NCBI GenBank assembly: GCA_022478985.1
Contig: JAKSZP010006707.1
Location: forward strand, 1 to 64,000
Length of the DNA: 64,000 nucleotides
Origin: Massospora cicadina
Taxonomy: Eukaryota > Entomophthoromycota > Entomophthoromycetes > Entomophthorales > Entomophthoraceae
Direction: 5' to 3'
The position numbers and the translations under genes were made by a program. Shown here one piece after another: positions 1 to 10,359 of this stretch. A model generated the notes under the pieces. That model did not search any database. It was not told the origin of the DNA and saw nothing but the letters and a program-made list of their open reading frames with translations. Positions within the stretch are counted from its first letter, which is position 1. Each line of letters opens with the position of its first letter.

Positions 1-196
1 AAATGACATCACCCCTCTCTAAGGTCATGCTTTTTTTGGTGAAATTTTTTTTACTTTCTTGATGCAGTGGGTACAGTCTGCTGCTAATTTCTGGGTGGCC
101 TCCTCAATGGGACAGTCCTAAAATTTTACCAGATAAGAGAATTTGGTTCTGATGATTTAATTTACAGGATGGCCTTAACTTATGATCTTGTTTTCC

Positions 197-855
197 TGTA
201 AGGAGATGTCTCAAACTCCTTAAAAAAACTATGCATAAAATTGTTGCTCATGCACCCCCATCAGCCCTTACAACTTGAATTGATATGAAATAACCTGGAT
301 AAATCCCTAAGGTGATATACCACAAGGCCAACACAACGTAACATAAGGTATGAATATATGAATATAACCAAAGTACTTTTACTGAGGAGATGACCAACAA
401 AGAGATTGGTCCAGGCAAAAATAATTTAAAATAAAAGCAAAATTTAGGACTCTATTTGATCATTAGGCTTGGAAATGACTCTAGCAGATATATCAAGGCC
501 CCCACCCCTAGCATTTTGATATCAAGTAAACAAAAATTTAAGAATTTAATACCAACTGACCACCACCTTCCTAAGTAACATTAAAATTTGTAAATTTAAC
601 GCAATCTGTGTTCAGAAATTAAATGTAAAAATCTTCTTTATTCAAACTATAATGGTAACTCTTAACCCCATTAATGTAACACTTGGGGCCCCATCACACG
701 ATTCCTGAATTCATTTAGTCCTTCTTGTCCTTGACCCAAAGTTTATCCACAGTAAATATAAGTTAAGGGAGGGCGGCCAACTTGACTCCTCTGGCCTGTC
801 CCATCTCATCCTTGCCCTTGAAATACTCCCACAATTATGTCATTTAAATATGACA
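197..855 (-). repeat. Gy-B 3' LTR
   Basis: Aligns along its whole length with 18,062-18,729: shared blocks include TGTRAGGAGA at the left end, the stretch around 250-300, GGCGGCCAACTTGACTCC near 770, and a TGACA right end. Read on the minus strand it begins TGTCA and ends in CA, the usual LTR termini. The copy differs by many small substitutions and indels from its partner, so the insertion is old. It also contains an inverted repeat, GACCAA ... TTGGTC, at about 389-409. Confidence 0.7.
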
Positions 856-874
856 TCACCCTCTCATTTTTTAG
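856..874 (-). other. Polypurine tract of Gy-B
   Basis: On the minus strand this reads CTAAAAAATGAGAGGGTGA directly before the TGTCA start of the 3' LTR. A purine run abutting the 3' LTR is the plus-strand priming site of LTR retrotransposons. It independently supports the orientation given to Gy-B. Confidence 0.55.
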
Positions 875-984
875 GCACCACCCCTCCACCAGGGCATCAG
901 CCAGTGAGAAGTTCTTGTGGGCTGGGGTAGCTTAGTGGATGCAATTTATCATTAGACTTGAGAACCATGGCATTAGTGTAGCGC

Positions 985-2093
985 GGTAACGGTCAAGGCG
1001 TTGCCTGACCGCCACATTGCCCTAATCTTACCTATTGCGATGATTGGGGCCTAGGGTGATAGCACAATTGCTACAAATTTCGAAAATGGCAATCTGACAA
1101 ATTAAGTGCCTCAAAATTGACCTAAATAGGTATCCTAAGGATGTAAAGAAGGAAATCCTCATAAATGGCGCTCCGGCCAACCAGATGCTGCCAAATCCAA
1201 TGTTATCAAATATGGTGATGAGGGAGTAGATTCTCAAGAATGAAGCTATGGCCAACCAGATGTGACCAAGTCTGATGTCTCCAAATGTGTAATGAGGATG
1301 GAAATCTTTGTAAATGGCGCTCTGGACAACCAGATGCCACCATCCTCAATATTCCTGAAAAAGGTGATGAGGATGAAAATCCTTATAAATGGCGCTCTGG
1401 CCAACCAGATGCCGCCACTTCAGTTGAGGCTGGAAAAGCCTCTCAGAAATAACTATTGGGCAAATCAGAGGCCACCAAAACTTTATTTAATTAATTTAAA
1501 AATTTAGAGATAAGGATGTCAACAAAAGTTCAGGCTTCAGGAATAATTCAAAGCAAAATAATAAATGTGGAAAAGTTTCCACAACCGTAAAGGTACCAGA
1601 TCCTATTGTTGAAATGGGTCTCAATAAGGAAATCGAGGGTCTAGATCCTTGGGTCATGTCTGCCATCAAGAAGTTGTCTGCAGACTCTGCGGAGAACAAG
1701 ACCCACTCTTCTCCCTATGCCTAGTATAAATTTGAACTGACAAAGTTCATAAAGCAGTTTCATCTTCTATAATTTAAAATAAAACTTAGTATTTTCCAAA
1801 ATTAATTTTTTAAATTGGAAAATCATCTTTATTAAGTAACCAAGGGAAACTGCTCATGGACTACAGCTCGGATTTTGACAAGGCCATTGAGTCATTATAT
1901 GCGCTTTCTGTAGGGCAGACCCTCTTGCTTGGCGCCAGAATAGTTCTGACTGTTGTCCAAACTTTTATAGTCAAGTGCTTTTCACACAGTTGGATTAGGA
2001 TTTCCACAGCAGGGTTATCTTGCTTGTGGGCACTTACCTGGGCCCTCTTGCCTAACTGCTTTGTGGCAGTGTTCAGGGACCCCATCCGTCACA
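985..2093 (+). repeat. Gy-A 5' LTR
   Basis: Matches 6,353-7,460 from [T/G]GTAACGGTCAAGG to CCCATCCGTCACA, giving TG...CA termini with the first base mutated here (GG). Inside are four loose repeats of a phrase like GGCGCTCTGGCCAACCAGATG (about 1,163, 1,242, 1,315 and 1,390), each following an AAATCCT- or AGATTCT-like phrase. They suggest an internal tandem array in U3, about 70-90 bp apart. Confidence 0.88.
1725..1786 (+). promoter_or_regulatory. Gy-A LTR TATA box and poly(A) signal
   Basis: TATAAA at 1,725-1,730 is followed about 50 bp later by AATAAA (about 1,779-1,784). The same pair occurs in the 3' LTR (TATAAA at 7,091-7,096, then AATAAA near 7,146). This is the expected U3-R-U5 layout, with transcription starting just after the TATA box and polyadenylation in R/U5. 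Confidence 0.5.
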
Positions 2094-2113
2094 TAAGACA
2101 TAACTTATCTAAC

Positions 2114-3057
2114 ATGATGTCTCTGTTTTTAGATATAGTGGATAAGCCTTCAGAACGCGCCTTTCCTGCATAGTATAAAAACCCAACCACGATTCTGATG
2201 GTTATCTTCTTTCTCCTGTTCCTCATAAGAGAAGTCACCAATTTCCTCCCCTCTTGTGGGCATGTCCAAATCTACTCCTGTTCTGAGCAGTCCTCGTCAG
2301 AATTTCAACACGCCCTCACTTATGGGGAGCTAAGCACCCTACATGCAACCTTCTCTCATATAAGACTTCAGGTCCAGCTGACCACTGCCTCAGGTGGAAC
2401 TGCCCAATGTCACTCCAGATTGTTCAAATAGTGGCCTTCCTGCCCAGAAAACTGGCAGACTGGTTTACTGAGCTATTAAAAACCCAGTAGGTGCTTCCTC
2501 CTACCATGGGTGAATGTCTCCAGTTGCATGAGACAGCAGCCACGCCTAATGACTCCCAAAACGCGGCTTGGTCAGCACTCTTGACCCTAACAAGGGAATA
2601 TGTCCATCCTGGAGTACGCCTGTGTCTACCGCCCATTGGCCAAGGCAGCCAAAGTCACCTCTACCTAGATCATGCAGATGTTCCACAAGAATCTCCGCCC
2701 CAACATCCTCGCTGCCTTGGCTGCCACTTGCCTAGGAGCCACCCACAATGAGGAAATTTCAGTCGCAATCAAGGTGGGGGGGCAACTGGCATTAGCTCAG
2801 ATAAAATCCCATCCCATGTCACAACAAGGGAAGTTCTGTGGATGCCAAGCGGAGTCTGAGCCCATTTCTAGCACCTCGCAGGAGCCATCTCAAGGATCAC
2901 CCTACAGCTCTGCCAATGGGGTGACCCCCTCTGAAAACCCCAGAGAGGGCAACCCTAGTCCTACCTACAACTCCCACCCTACCCCCGCGCGCGTTACTGC
3001 TATCAATAAAGGAAATACCTCGTCTTATCTCTATGTTCCATATTCGTTCCAGCTTTG
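2114..3057 (+). pseudogene. Gy-A gag remnant
   Basis: It begins after the 5' LTR with an ATGATGTCT context at about 2,114 and is broken into several short frames before a readable 128-residue stretch (2,672-3,058). That stretch has a helical core (LRPNILAALAATCLGATHNE), then a Pro/Ser-rich tail, and ends in a stop (TGA at about 3,056) directly before protease. No CCHC zinc knuckle is visible, which is seen in some chromovirus gags or could reflect decay. Gag would form the virus-like particle. I assign it by position between LTR and protease plus its composition, not by a diagnostic motif. Confidence 0.6.
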
Positions 3058-3605
3058 AGGAAGAAAAGAGAAGTGGTGGTTCAACTCTGGGCGCTGGTAG
3101 ACACTGGAGCAGAGGATAACTATTTAAACTTCTGGTTAGAGAAAAGAATGAAGATGGAGATGGAGTGCAAGGGAACCGTTACACTAGCAGATAACTCAAA
3201 ATCAGTGGGATGTTGTAAAGTCAAAACCCAGGTACTGCTTCGGCAGGGGCCTCGCACATTCCAAGAAAAATTTAGCGGTATCAAAACCTGCCTCGCCCAT
3301 AATCCAGAGCATGCAGTGGTGGCACAATTACACCCTCAGTTCAAACTGGAGGAGCGCCTGGTCATGCTACACCCTAAGGGCCAACCTCCAGTGGCACTAG
3401 ATTTCTTCACCACTGGTGGAGGGAAGTCTGGGGTTAACGCAGTACTGGGGAAAGAGCCTGTGGTGGACATTTATGAAGATTTTCAAACTACGCCCGCCTG
3501 TTTCAGAAAAACAAAGCTCCTTCAACCTCCCCAAATGGGCCTTTCCCCTTTACATTCAAGTTCAAGGAGGACGCGGAGTTTCCCAAGGGTTGCCATGTCT
3601 ACCCC
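3058..3605 (+). pseudogene. Gy-A aspartic protease
   Basis: A 184-residue open stretch has the retropepsin active-site motif LWALVDTGAEDNYLN, with the catalytic Asp-Thr-Gly-Ala codons at 3,100-3,111 intact. In the family this dimeric protease cuts the Gag-Pol polyprotein. It follows the gag stop closely, and the next frame (RT) starts at about 3,606 after a frame change. Of all the Gy-A domains this one is the least damaged. Confidence 0.8.
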
Positions 3606-4420
3606 TTGAACCTGAAGGTGAAGGCAGCCCTAGAAGTGTATGTTAAAGAGATTCTGGAGAGTGGGATGATTGTACCTTCCAAGTCTCCCATGGTATCGCC
3701 CAAACTCCTGGTCCCAAAATCATGTTACAAGATCTGTCCATGTGTGGATTACCGGCGATTGAATGCAATAACCAAGTCCAACCCCTATCCTATTCCATTG
3801 ATAGAGACCATCTCTTAGATGATCTCAGGGAGTCAGGTCTTCACCAAGATGGACCTGGTCGACCTGTTCAACCAAGTTCCTGTGATCACAGAGCAACAAC
3901 AGTATAAGGCCTTCAAGTGCCACTTGGGGGTGTTTGAATACAAGGTGATGCCCTTCAGTCTCAAAAAATGCCCCAGCAGTACTCCAGCATACCATAGAGA
4001 ACGCTTTGGGCGACCTATTTGGAAATGTTGTGTAGCATACAGGGAATATATCCTCATGTTCTCCAAGGCCAAAGAGGATCACAAGGGCGATGTGCTGAGC
4101 ATGCTGGAGGCCCTCAGTAAGGAGAACTTACGCTTGAAGCTATCAAAATGTAAATTCTACAAGGACTCTGTCTCCTTCTTGGGGAACGTAGCCTTCCAAA
4201 AGGGGACAGGCATATGCCCTGACAAGTTGAAGGCAGTGAGGGAGTGTCCAGCCCCTAAATATATAACTGGCGTTAAAAGTTTTATAGGCGTGGTGAATTT
4301 TTTGAGAAGGTTTGCTAAAGACCTCTCCAAAACTGCTGCATCCTTAACCCGTCTGACAGGGCAGGTGCCGTACCATTGGGGAGAAGAGGAGGAGAAATCT
4401 TTCCATGCCATCAAGGAGAG
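3606..4420 (+). pseudogene. Gy-A reverse transcriptase, catalytic site destroyed
   Basis: The fingers/palm sequence is clear: GMIVPSKSPMVSPKLLVPK, CVDYRRLNAITKSNPYPIPL, then after an in-frame stop at about 3,816-3,818 FTKMDLVDLFNQV, FEYKVMPF, LKLSKCKFYKDSVSFLG and GVVNFLRRFAKDLS. The Y[V/L]DD box is replaced by Y-R-E-Y (tyrosine codon at 4,038-4,040, AGG GAA at 4,041-4,046), so both metal-binding aspartates are lost. The NAPATFQ region is also garbled (KKCPSSTPAYHR). It belongs to the Ty3/gypsy RT family by its motif set and its fusion to RNase H and integrase. Confidence 0.92.
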
Positions 4421-4439
4421 CCTCATGATGGCACCAGTA

Positions 4440-4900
4440 CTCGCCCACCCTGACGCCAACCGCCCTTTCATATTGGAGACTGACGCCTCAAACTTCGCAA
4501 TTGGGGCGGTACTGCTTCATGTTGTGGAAGATGGGGTAGACCATCCTGTAAGCTATTTTAGCAGAAAAACGCTGCCCGCTGAGACAAACTACCCTGTATA
4601 TGATAAGGAGCTCCTAGCGATTGTATCAGCTCTGGAGGAATGGCAGCATCAAATGTACGCAGACACCCTTTTACTATCAGAACTGACCACCGCGCCCTTA
4701 ATTCTAAAAGAGCCCAAAGTGCATGAACTAGCGCCAGGCCAGGTGGCATCTTGAGCTGTCGCCGTATGATTTCAAGATCATGTACAAGCCAGGGGAGAGC
4801 AACTTCATATGAGACCTCTTAAGCAGGCACCCAGGAAAGTCATTCCCAATGGAGGAGTTGGATGCCTACAACACAGCAACTATGTTGCCCCCAAATGTGT
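4440..4900 (+). pseudogene. Gy-A RNase H and linker
   Basis: FILETDASNFAIGAVLL holds the first catalytic Asp, YPVYDKELLAIVSALEEW the catalytic Glu, and TDHRAL (about 4,686) the next Asp motif after a frameshift. Then comes the conserved tail WHLELSPYDFKIMYKPGES, followed by F-I-stop-D-L-L-S-R. The stop TGA at 4,810-4,812 is what a CGA arginine codon would become by C-to-T change. The domain would degrade the RNA strand of the hybrid during reverse transcription. Confidence 0.85.
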
Positions 4901-4955
4901 TTGCCGTCATCCAAAATGCCACCCATGAACTGACAGACAAGCTTCAGGCCGCCCA

Positions 4956-6060
4956 GTGAAGCTTGGAATATGGTGCACACTCTGGAAGGACCTGGAGGAG
5001 GGGATTGATAATGAACATAAGAATTTCTGTAAAGAGAAGGGCCTCATCCTACACAAAGGGCGCCCATGGCTTCCCAGCCTCGAGCTCCAGGAGGTGGCAA
5101 TAAGTACATTCAATGACCACCCCTTAACGGTACACCCTGGGAATGAGAAGATGATAGAGCTCTTTTCCCGAAGTTACTCATGGCCAGGGATGCCAAGCGC
5201 CGTGAGGAAGCACATTTTAAAATGTATAACATGCGCCTGATCCAAGCATGCCAGGCAGAAGCCTTTGGGGAAACTAAAACTGCTCCAGATCGCAGAGATT
5301 CTGTGGTCATCACTAAGTGTGTATTTTATAACAGGGTTTCCAAAATTGAAGGGTTATGATGCTGTCATGGTGGTAGTGGACAGAATGACCAAGTACGCTA
5401 AATTCTTTCCGTGTACTTCCAAAGTCACAGCAAAGGGCATGGCATAGATTTTTTATGAATGAGGTGTTCTCTCACCATAGCCTTCCTGGGGAGATAGTGT
5501 CAGATAAAGGCCCAAAATTTATCCCACGCTTCTGGCAACATTTACTTGAAAGTCTTCAGATCAAACCGTGCAGATCATTGGCCTACCACCCTCAGTCAGA
5601 TGGCCAGACCAAATGAGTTAATCAAGTTCTCGAACAGTATCTGCAATGCCACATGACCACCCAACAGGAACTCTGGATGGAATGGCTGAAACTAGCCCAA
5701 TTTTCATATAATAATCTAGCACTCATCAACAGGAATGTCGCCCTTCATGGCGAACTATGGGTTCCACCCAAGATGGTGGAAAACCACCACACAGGTCCAA
5801 AACTGGTGGCGAATGACCTGGCAGCAGAGATGAAAAAACCTGAAAATCCTACATGCAAATTTTATGAAAGTAATAGAGGTGCAGAAGAAGAAGGCTGACG
5901 TTCACGAATCCAAGGTCCTAGTGCTAAAGGAAGGAGATTGGTGATGATTAATGTGAAAAAAATACTCAGTTCCCACTAGCTGCAGGATATTTGGACCATT
6001 CGCCATGGGCCCATTCAAGGTCCTCCACCAAGTAAACAAAGTAGCTTACAGACTGGAGTT
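4956..6060 (+). pseudogene. Gy-A integrase
   Basis: The zinc-binding HHCC module is present (NDHPLTVHPG ... ILKCITCA), then a stop at 5,238-5,240 within the usual CxxC(A)RSK stretch. The core shows VVVDRMTKYAKFFPC, VSDKGPKFIPRFWQH with the second catalytic Asp, and AYHPQSDGQTK-stop-VNQVLEQYL, where the family has GQTERVN. The catalytic Glu codon has become AAA (5,611-5,613) and the next Arg codon TGA (5,614-5,616). LKLAQFSYNN and a GPFKVL-like C-terminal barrel (about 6,000-6,060) follow. A frameshift also lies near 5,450. Confidence 0.9.
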
Positions 6061-6138
6061 CCCCAAGGGATCTCACATGCATCCAGTACTGAATGTTTTG
6101 CAACTGAAGAAGTTCAAAAGGACCTCTTCCAGAGAAGC

Positions 6139-6357
6139 TTGAGCCTGTTCACTCAGGACCCAGGAGAAGCTGAGTATGAGGTAGAGAAAATCCTGGACAT
6201 GAAGACTTCAAAAAAGAAGCGTTGGTATCTGGTGACGTGGCAGGGTTACCCAGTGGAGGAATCCACCTGGCAAACTGCCGTTGACTGCAGCAACTGCCCA
6301 CAGAAGGAGGGGGAGTTCTGGATTCAGAGGAGGCTCTCATCTGGGGGTCTAATGTAA
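6139..6357 (+). pseudogene. Gy-A chromodomain at the integrase C-terminus
   Basis: Residues from AEYEVEKILDMKTS through KKRWYLVTWQGYP to VEESTWQTAVDCSNCP match the three-strand plus helix chromodomain, with the aromatic positions Y, W and W typical of this family present. In chromoviruses this domain directs integration to methylated-histone chromatin. The open frame ends in TAA at 6,355-6,357, a few bases inside the 3' LTR, so the pol stop overlaps the LTR start (TGTAACGG at 6,353). It is open over 72 codons, unlike the broken domains upstream. Confidence 0.88.
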
Positions 6358-7460
6358 CGGTCAAGGTGTTGCCTGACCGCCACATTGCCCTAATCTTACC
6401 TATTGCAATGATTGGGGACAAGGGTGATGGGCACGATTGCTACAAATTTTGAAAACGGCAATCTGACAAATCAGATGCCTCAAAATTGAAACTAAATAAA
6501 TATCTCAAGGATGACAAGGAAGGAAATCCTTGTAGATAGCGCTCTGGCCAAACATATGCTGCTAAATCCAATGCTACCAAATATGGTGATGATAGAGTAG
6601 ATTCTTGAGATCAAAGCTCTGGCCAACCAGATGCATCCAAGTCCAAATCTCCTAATGTGTCGACAATGACAAAAATCTTTGTAAATGGTGCTCTGGCCAA
6701 CCAGATGCTACCAACTACAATATTACTAAAAAAGGCAACAAGGATGAAAATCCTCATGAATGGCACTCTGACCAATTAGATGCCACCACTTCAGTTGAGG
6801 CTGGACAAGCCTCCCAGAAATAACAATTGGGCGAATCAGAGGCCACCAAAACTTCTTATAAACTAAAATTTAGAGATAAGGATTTTGGCAAAGGTTTGGG
6901 CTTTGAGAATAATTTGAAGCAAAATAATAAATGTAGAAAAGTTTCCACAACTGCAAAGGTACTAGATCCTTTTGCTGGAATGGGTCTCAACAAGGAAATC
7001 GAGGGTCTAGATCCTTGAGTCATGCCTGCAATCAAGAAGTTGCCTGCAGACTCTGCAGAGAACAAGACCCACTCTTCTCCCCATGCCTAGTATAAATTTG
7101 AACTGACGAAGTTTCCTAAAGCAGTTTCATCTTCTATAATTTAAAATAAAACTTAGTATATTCCAAAATTAATTTTTAAATTGGAATATCATTTTTATTA
7201 AGTAACCAAGGGATCCTGCACATGGACTACAGCTCGGATTTTAACAAGGCCATTGATTCATTATATGCGCTTTCTGGACGGCAGACCCTCTTGCTTGGCG
7301 CCAGCATAGTTTTTACTGTTGTTCAAACTTTTATAGTTAAATTCTTTCTACACAGTCGGATTAGGGATATTGCATGGCAGGGTTATCCTGCTTGTAGGAA
7401 CTTACCTGGGCCCTCTTGCTAAGGGCTTTGTGGCAGTGTTCAGGAACCCCATCCGTCACA
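6353..7460 (+). repeat. Gy-A 3' LTR
   Basis: Starts TGTAACGGTCAAGG and ends CCGTCACA, collinear with 985-2,093. It carries the same internal GCTCTGGCCAACCAGATG-like repeats and the same TATA and AATAAA pair. The 20 or so bases before it (GAGGAGGCTCTCATCTGGG) are a poor polypurine tract. Confidence 0.88.
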
Positions 7461-7739
7461 AACGCTCATGGAACGTGGTAATCAAGTCCTGAGCATAAGC
7501 TCAATAACAAGCTGGAGCCCAGATATTATCTGTGTTGGTAAACCCCTTCTAAGTTACAAGATATTTGAGCCTTATTTTTACCTAACAAGAGGCCACAATC
7601 CCTCCCACCTCCCACTCTGGTTAGCCATCCATAAGGTAAAAATCTGGTGTCTATGGAGGAGACCCTCAAACTGTGGCAACTTACTCTCATGGAAAGTTGA
7701 AAAGATTTAGAATTTCTCCAGAAGCTACAACTGGTATGA

Positions 7740-8760
7740 GGCATGGCCCACCTTCCTGAAAATACGGTAAGGTCCTATCATCTTTGGTCCTATCTTCATC
7801 CATGGCTGCTTGATGAGAATATTTTCCGGCATCCAACATCACCAGGTCCCCCTCATTATACTATGGGCTTACCTTTCTCTTCCCATTACATTCTTATTGC
7901 AGGTCTTCATAGCTGCGTCCAAGTTGGTGCTTACTCCTTGTGTTCTTTCTTGATGAACTTGGTAAAGTCCACCACCGCTTCCACCTTGGACTCACATGGG
8001 CTCCATGTTAAAGTAAGGATTATAACCATGTTTGGTAAAGTATGGAGAGCAACCAGTTGAGGTGTAAGAGCGTATTTATAGCTAAACTGTGCCAAAGGGA
8101 GATATGAGGCCCAGTCTGAGTGGTCAGCTGACATTTATCACCGCAGAAAAATTGTTCCAAACATTGGGTTAGTCATTTTAATCTCCCAAAAGATTGAGGG
8201 TGGAAGGCAGTAGAATGGCATGGGAGAATTTAAAGATTCTTTCACAACTCATCCCATAATACAGATGTGAACTGTGGCCCGTGGTCACTAAAGATCTTTT
8301 TGTGGCACCTCATGGGTGGAGAAAATGTGGGAAACAAACAACTTGGCCATCTGAGCCGTCATTACTGTAGTGAGACATGAAATAAAATGGGCAAGCTTAA
8401 TAAACTGGTCCATCAAAATCATGATAGCATCATACCCATTAGAGAGGGGTTGTTCCAGAATAAAGTTTACAGAAAGGGAGGATCAAGGGCCCCTATGCTT
8501 TTTGGACTTATACCAACAAGCCACCAAGGGGATAAAAATTTAGTTTTATCCTATTTCAGATCTGACAGTTCTTGGTATAATTTGTAACCTGATCAAAGAT
8601 CCATCCCAGCTGTATGTACAGAGAATAAGCTTCAGGGTTTTTGTTTTCCCAGGATGCCCTAAATTTCTCCCATCTTGATATTCTTTAATTATATCCAGGC
8701 GAAGTGGTCCTTCAGGGACCCTGTTGTGTTGGGTGTCTGCTTCAGAGGGCTGGTTATTCT
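7740..8760 (-). pseudogene. Gy-B integrase
   Basis: Reading the minus strand from about 8,760: GRNLGHPGKTKTLKLI and TYSWDG (zinc-binding region), AIMILMDQFIKLAHFISCL with the first catalytic Asp, STHEVPQ, IFSDHGPQFTSVLWDEL with the second Asp (about 8,237-8,290), TQCLEQF where the Glu region follows, DWASYLPLAQFSYKYAL, and GDLVMLDAGKYS of the C-terminal barrel near 7,820-7,870. Frameshifts separate these pieces. The sequence is related to but clearly distinct from Gy-A integrase. No chromodomain is visible before the Gy-A insertion point. Confidence 0.85.
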
Positions 8761-9600
8761 TAAAGGGTGGAATGTAGTTTAGCACATCTATTGTGTGAGG
8801 ATGATAGATAGGATGGTGATTAAAATCTATAATATAGATTCTTGGTAGTACTCCAATCGTATACCCTGTCATTTCACTTAGACGATGGCACGCCGCCCTG
8901 ATCCTACTGATCCCAAGTGAAAATTGACAAGTACAGAATGAAGTGCTAAACGCAAAAAGTTTATAAGATAAATTATAAACTCGTCCAGTAGTTGAATGTT
9001 TTTTAATAGTATCAACTTGAGGGTTATTTATAGGGTTCAATGTTAACCACATCTTACCCATGATGTCTCATTTTCAATGGCACCATGTAAAATATTTGTA
9101 AGAACGTCTACAAATACTTTGACTCAGTGCATCATGCTCAGCCTCAGCGTCAGAGTAAACACTGTCATCATTATTGAGATGGCATTTCGGACACATCTTC
9201 AAAATAGCTGAACTGATTCGCTTTCACATGTTGTTGGCAGCACATACCAAGGCGATTTGTATCACTAATTAGTAATTAATTTGATCAAAAACTCGACTGA
9301 CATTAAAAACTAATTTTGACATAGACCAACAAAGCCCACATGCCTGAGTCATTAAATTGAAACTTAATTTTAAGTCCAACCTAACCAACAAAGCTCTTGA
9401 GCCTGTGTCATCATGGTCAAATATTATTAAGTGAAATCGCTAGGCCACAATTCCCAAGTTTAGATATACTTAGAATACACCTGAACCATAATCACTGATA
9501 TCTGATATGATCCAATATCCAACAATTAGGTCCAGTCAATTACTCAACAGACCCATAAGCTTCCCTGGAACCATATCATCCCCTCCTTTTCATGGTACCC
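8761..9600. other. Unassigned stretch between Gy-B RNase H and integrase
   Basis: 8,761-9,061 is open on the minus strand (part of a 171-residue frame, with YHPHTIDVLNYIPPF near its middle) and may be the RNase H-integrase linker. 9,062-9,600 is AT-rich, has no pol similarity, and holds two imperfect direct repeats beginning ACCAACAAAGC (about 9,324 and 9,388). It could be a small insertion such as a solo LTR, but I found no clean ends. Confidence 0.3.
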
Positions 9601-10315
9601 TAGATTATATCCTCCTGATTTGATCTGCATTTGTTGAGTACACTAGTATATTCCGCTGATAGTGATTGAGAAAGAGTGACCCTTCTGAACATAACATAAT
9701 CGTCTAGGTTTCTAAGCAAAGCAAGAACTGGTATGATTGTAGTTCTAGAGGGTTGCTTGGATACATCCTTACTTGAAGAAGTCATCAAGTGGCGTTGTGC
9801 AACTCAACCTCTTTGGGATCAAGAGCTAACGCAAGGTTCCAGCTCTAAGCATTTGCTAACCCATTTTATCTGCCTTTCTTGATCTCATGAGAACACAAAT
9901 TGAGAAAGGGTCTCATGCCAGTGATATTGTTGGAGTTGGGACATGAGAGTCCCAGTAGTTTAACAGAGCCTGATGGTTAGTCTGACATGGAAGGTCAGGG
10001 AAAAACCATGAAGATGATGGCGCCAGTAGGCCAGTGCTTCCACTACCGCCAATAGTTCCTTGTCATAGACAGCATAGTTCAACTTGGGTAGTGACATTTT
10101 CCATATAAAATATCCTACCGGTGCTCAACTCCATCTTCACTCTCTTGTAAGAGAGCTGCATTTATTGCAAAGTTGGACGCATTAGTATCCATTATAAACT
10201 CCCTCTTAGGGTCCACGTGGTGAAGAACTGACTTGGAAAGCAAAGTGCACTTCATCGCTTGGAATGCCTCCTCTAGTGCAGAGGACCACTGAACAACCTT
10301 AATCCCCACTCGCAT
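9600..10315 (-). pseudogene. Gy-B RNase H and linker
   Basis: From the minus strand: REFIMDTNASNFAINAALL (first catalytic Asp), SEDGVEH, then after frame changes LPKLNYAVYDKELLAVVEAL with the catalytic Glu and AYWRHHLHG. A less conserved linker runs to about 9,600 (LDDYVMFRRVTLSQSL). Several frameshifts and stops are present. The Gy-A counterpart of the first motif reads LETDASNFAIGAVLL. Confidence 0.78.
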
Positions 10316-10359
10316 TATACAAAGGCGACGCCACCTCAGAAAGGCTAGGCGTGAACTTT

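Larger units (their letters stand above)
985..7460 (+). mobile_element. Gy-A: complete but dead Ty3/gypsy chromovirus
   Basis: This 6.5-kb element has paired LTRs of about 1.1 kb (985-2,093; 6,353-7,460) around gag, protease, RT, RNase H, integrase and a C-terminal chromodomain, the domain order of the chromovirus branch of Ty3/gypsy. It is flanked by AGCGC (980-984) and AACGC (7,461-7,465), a 5-bp target duplication with one transition, so the element is complete. It sits inside Gy-B on the opposite strand. The LTRs are visibly diverged, and pol carries stops and lost catalytic residues, so it is non-functional. Confidence 0.9.

Noticed and set aside
910..984. tRNA-like A-box (TAGCTTAGTGG at 918) and a loop-like AGACTTGAGAACC, continuing after Gy-A at 7,461 with GGTAATCAAGTCC
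   Set aside because: The D and anticodon arms do not pair and no matching acceptor 3' strand is present. It may be an old tRNA-derived fragment, but not a callable tRNA or SINE.
1856..2173. 105-residue plus-strand open frame near the Gy-A 5' LTR end
   Set aside because: Most of it lies within the LTR and is not preserved in the 3' LTR. Only its last 20 or so codons fall in the gag leader.
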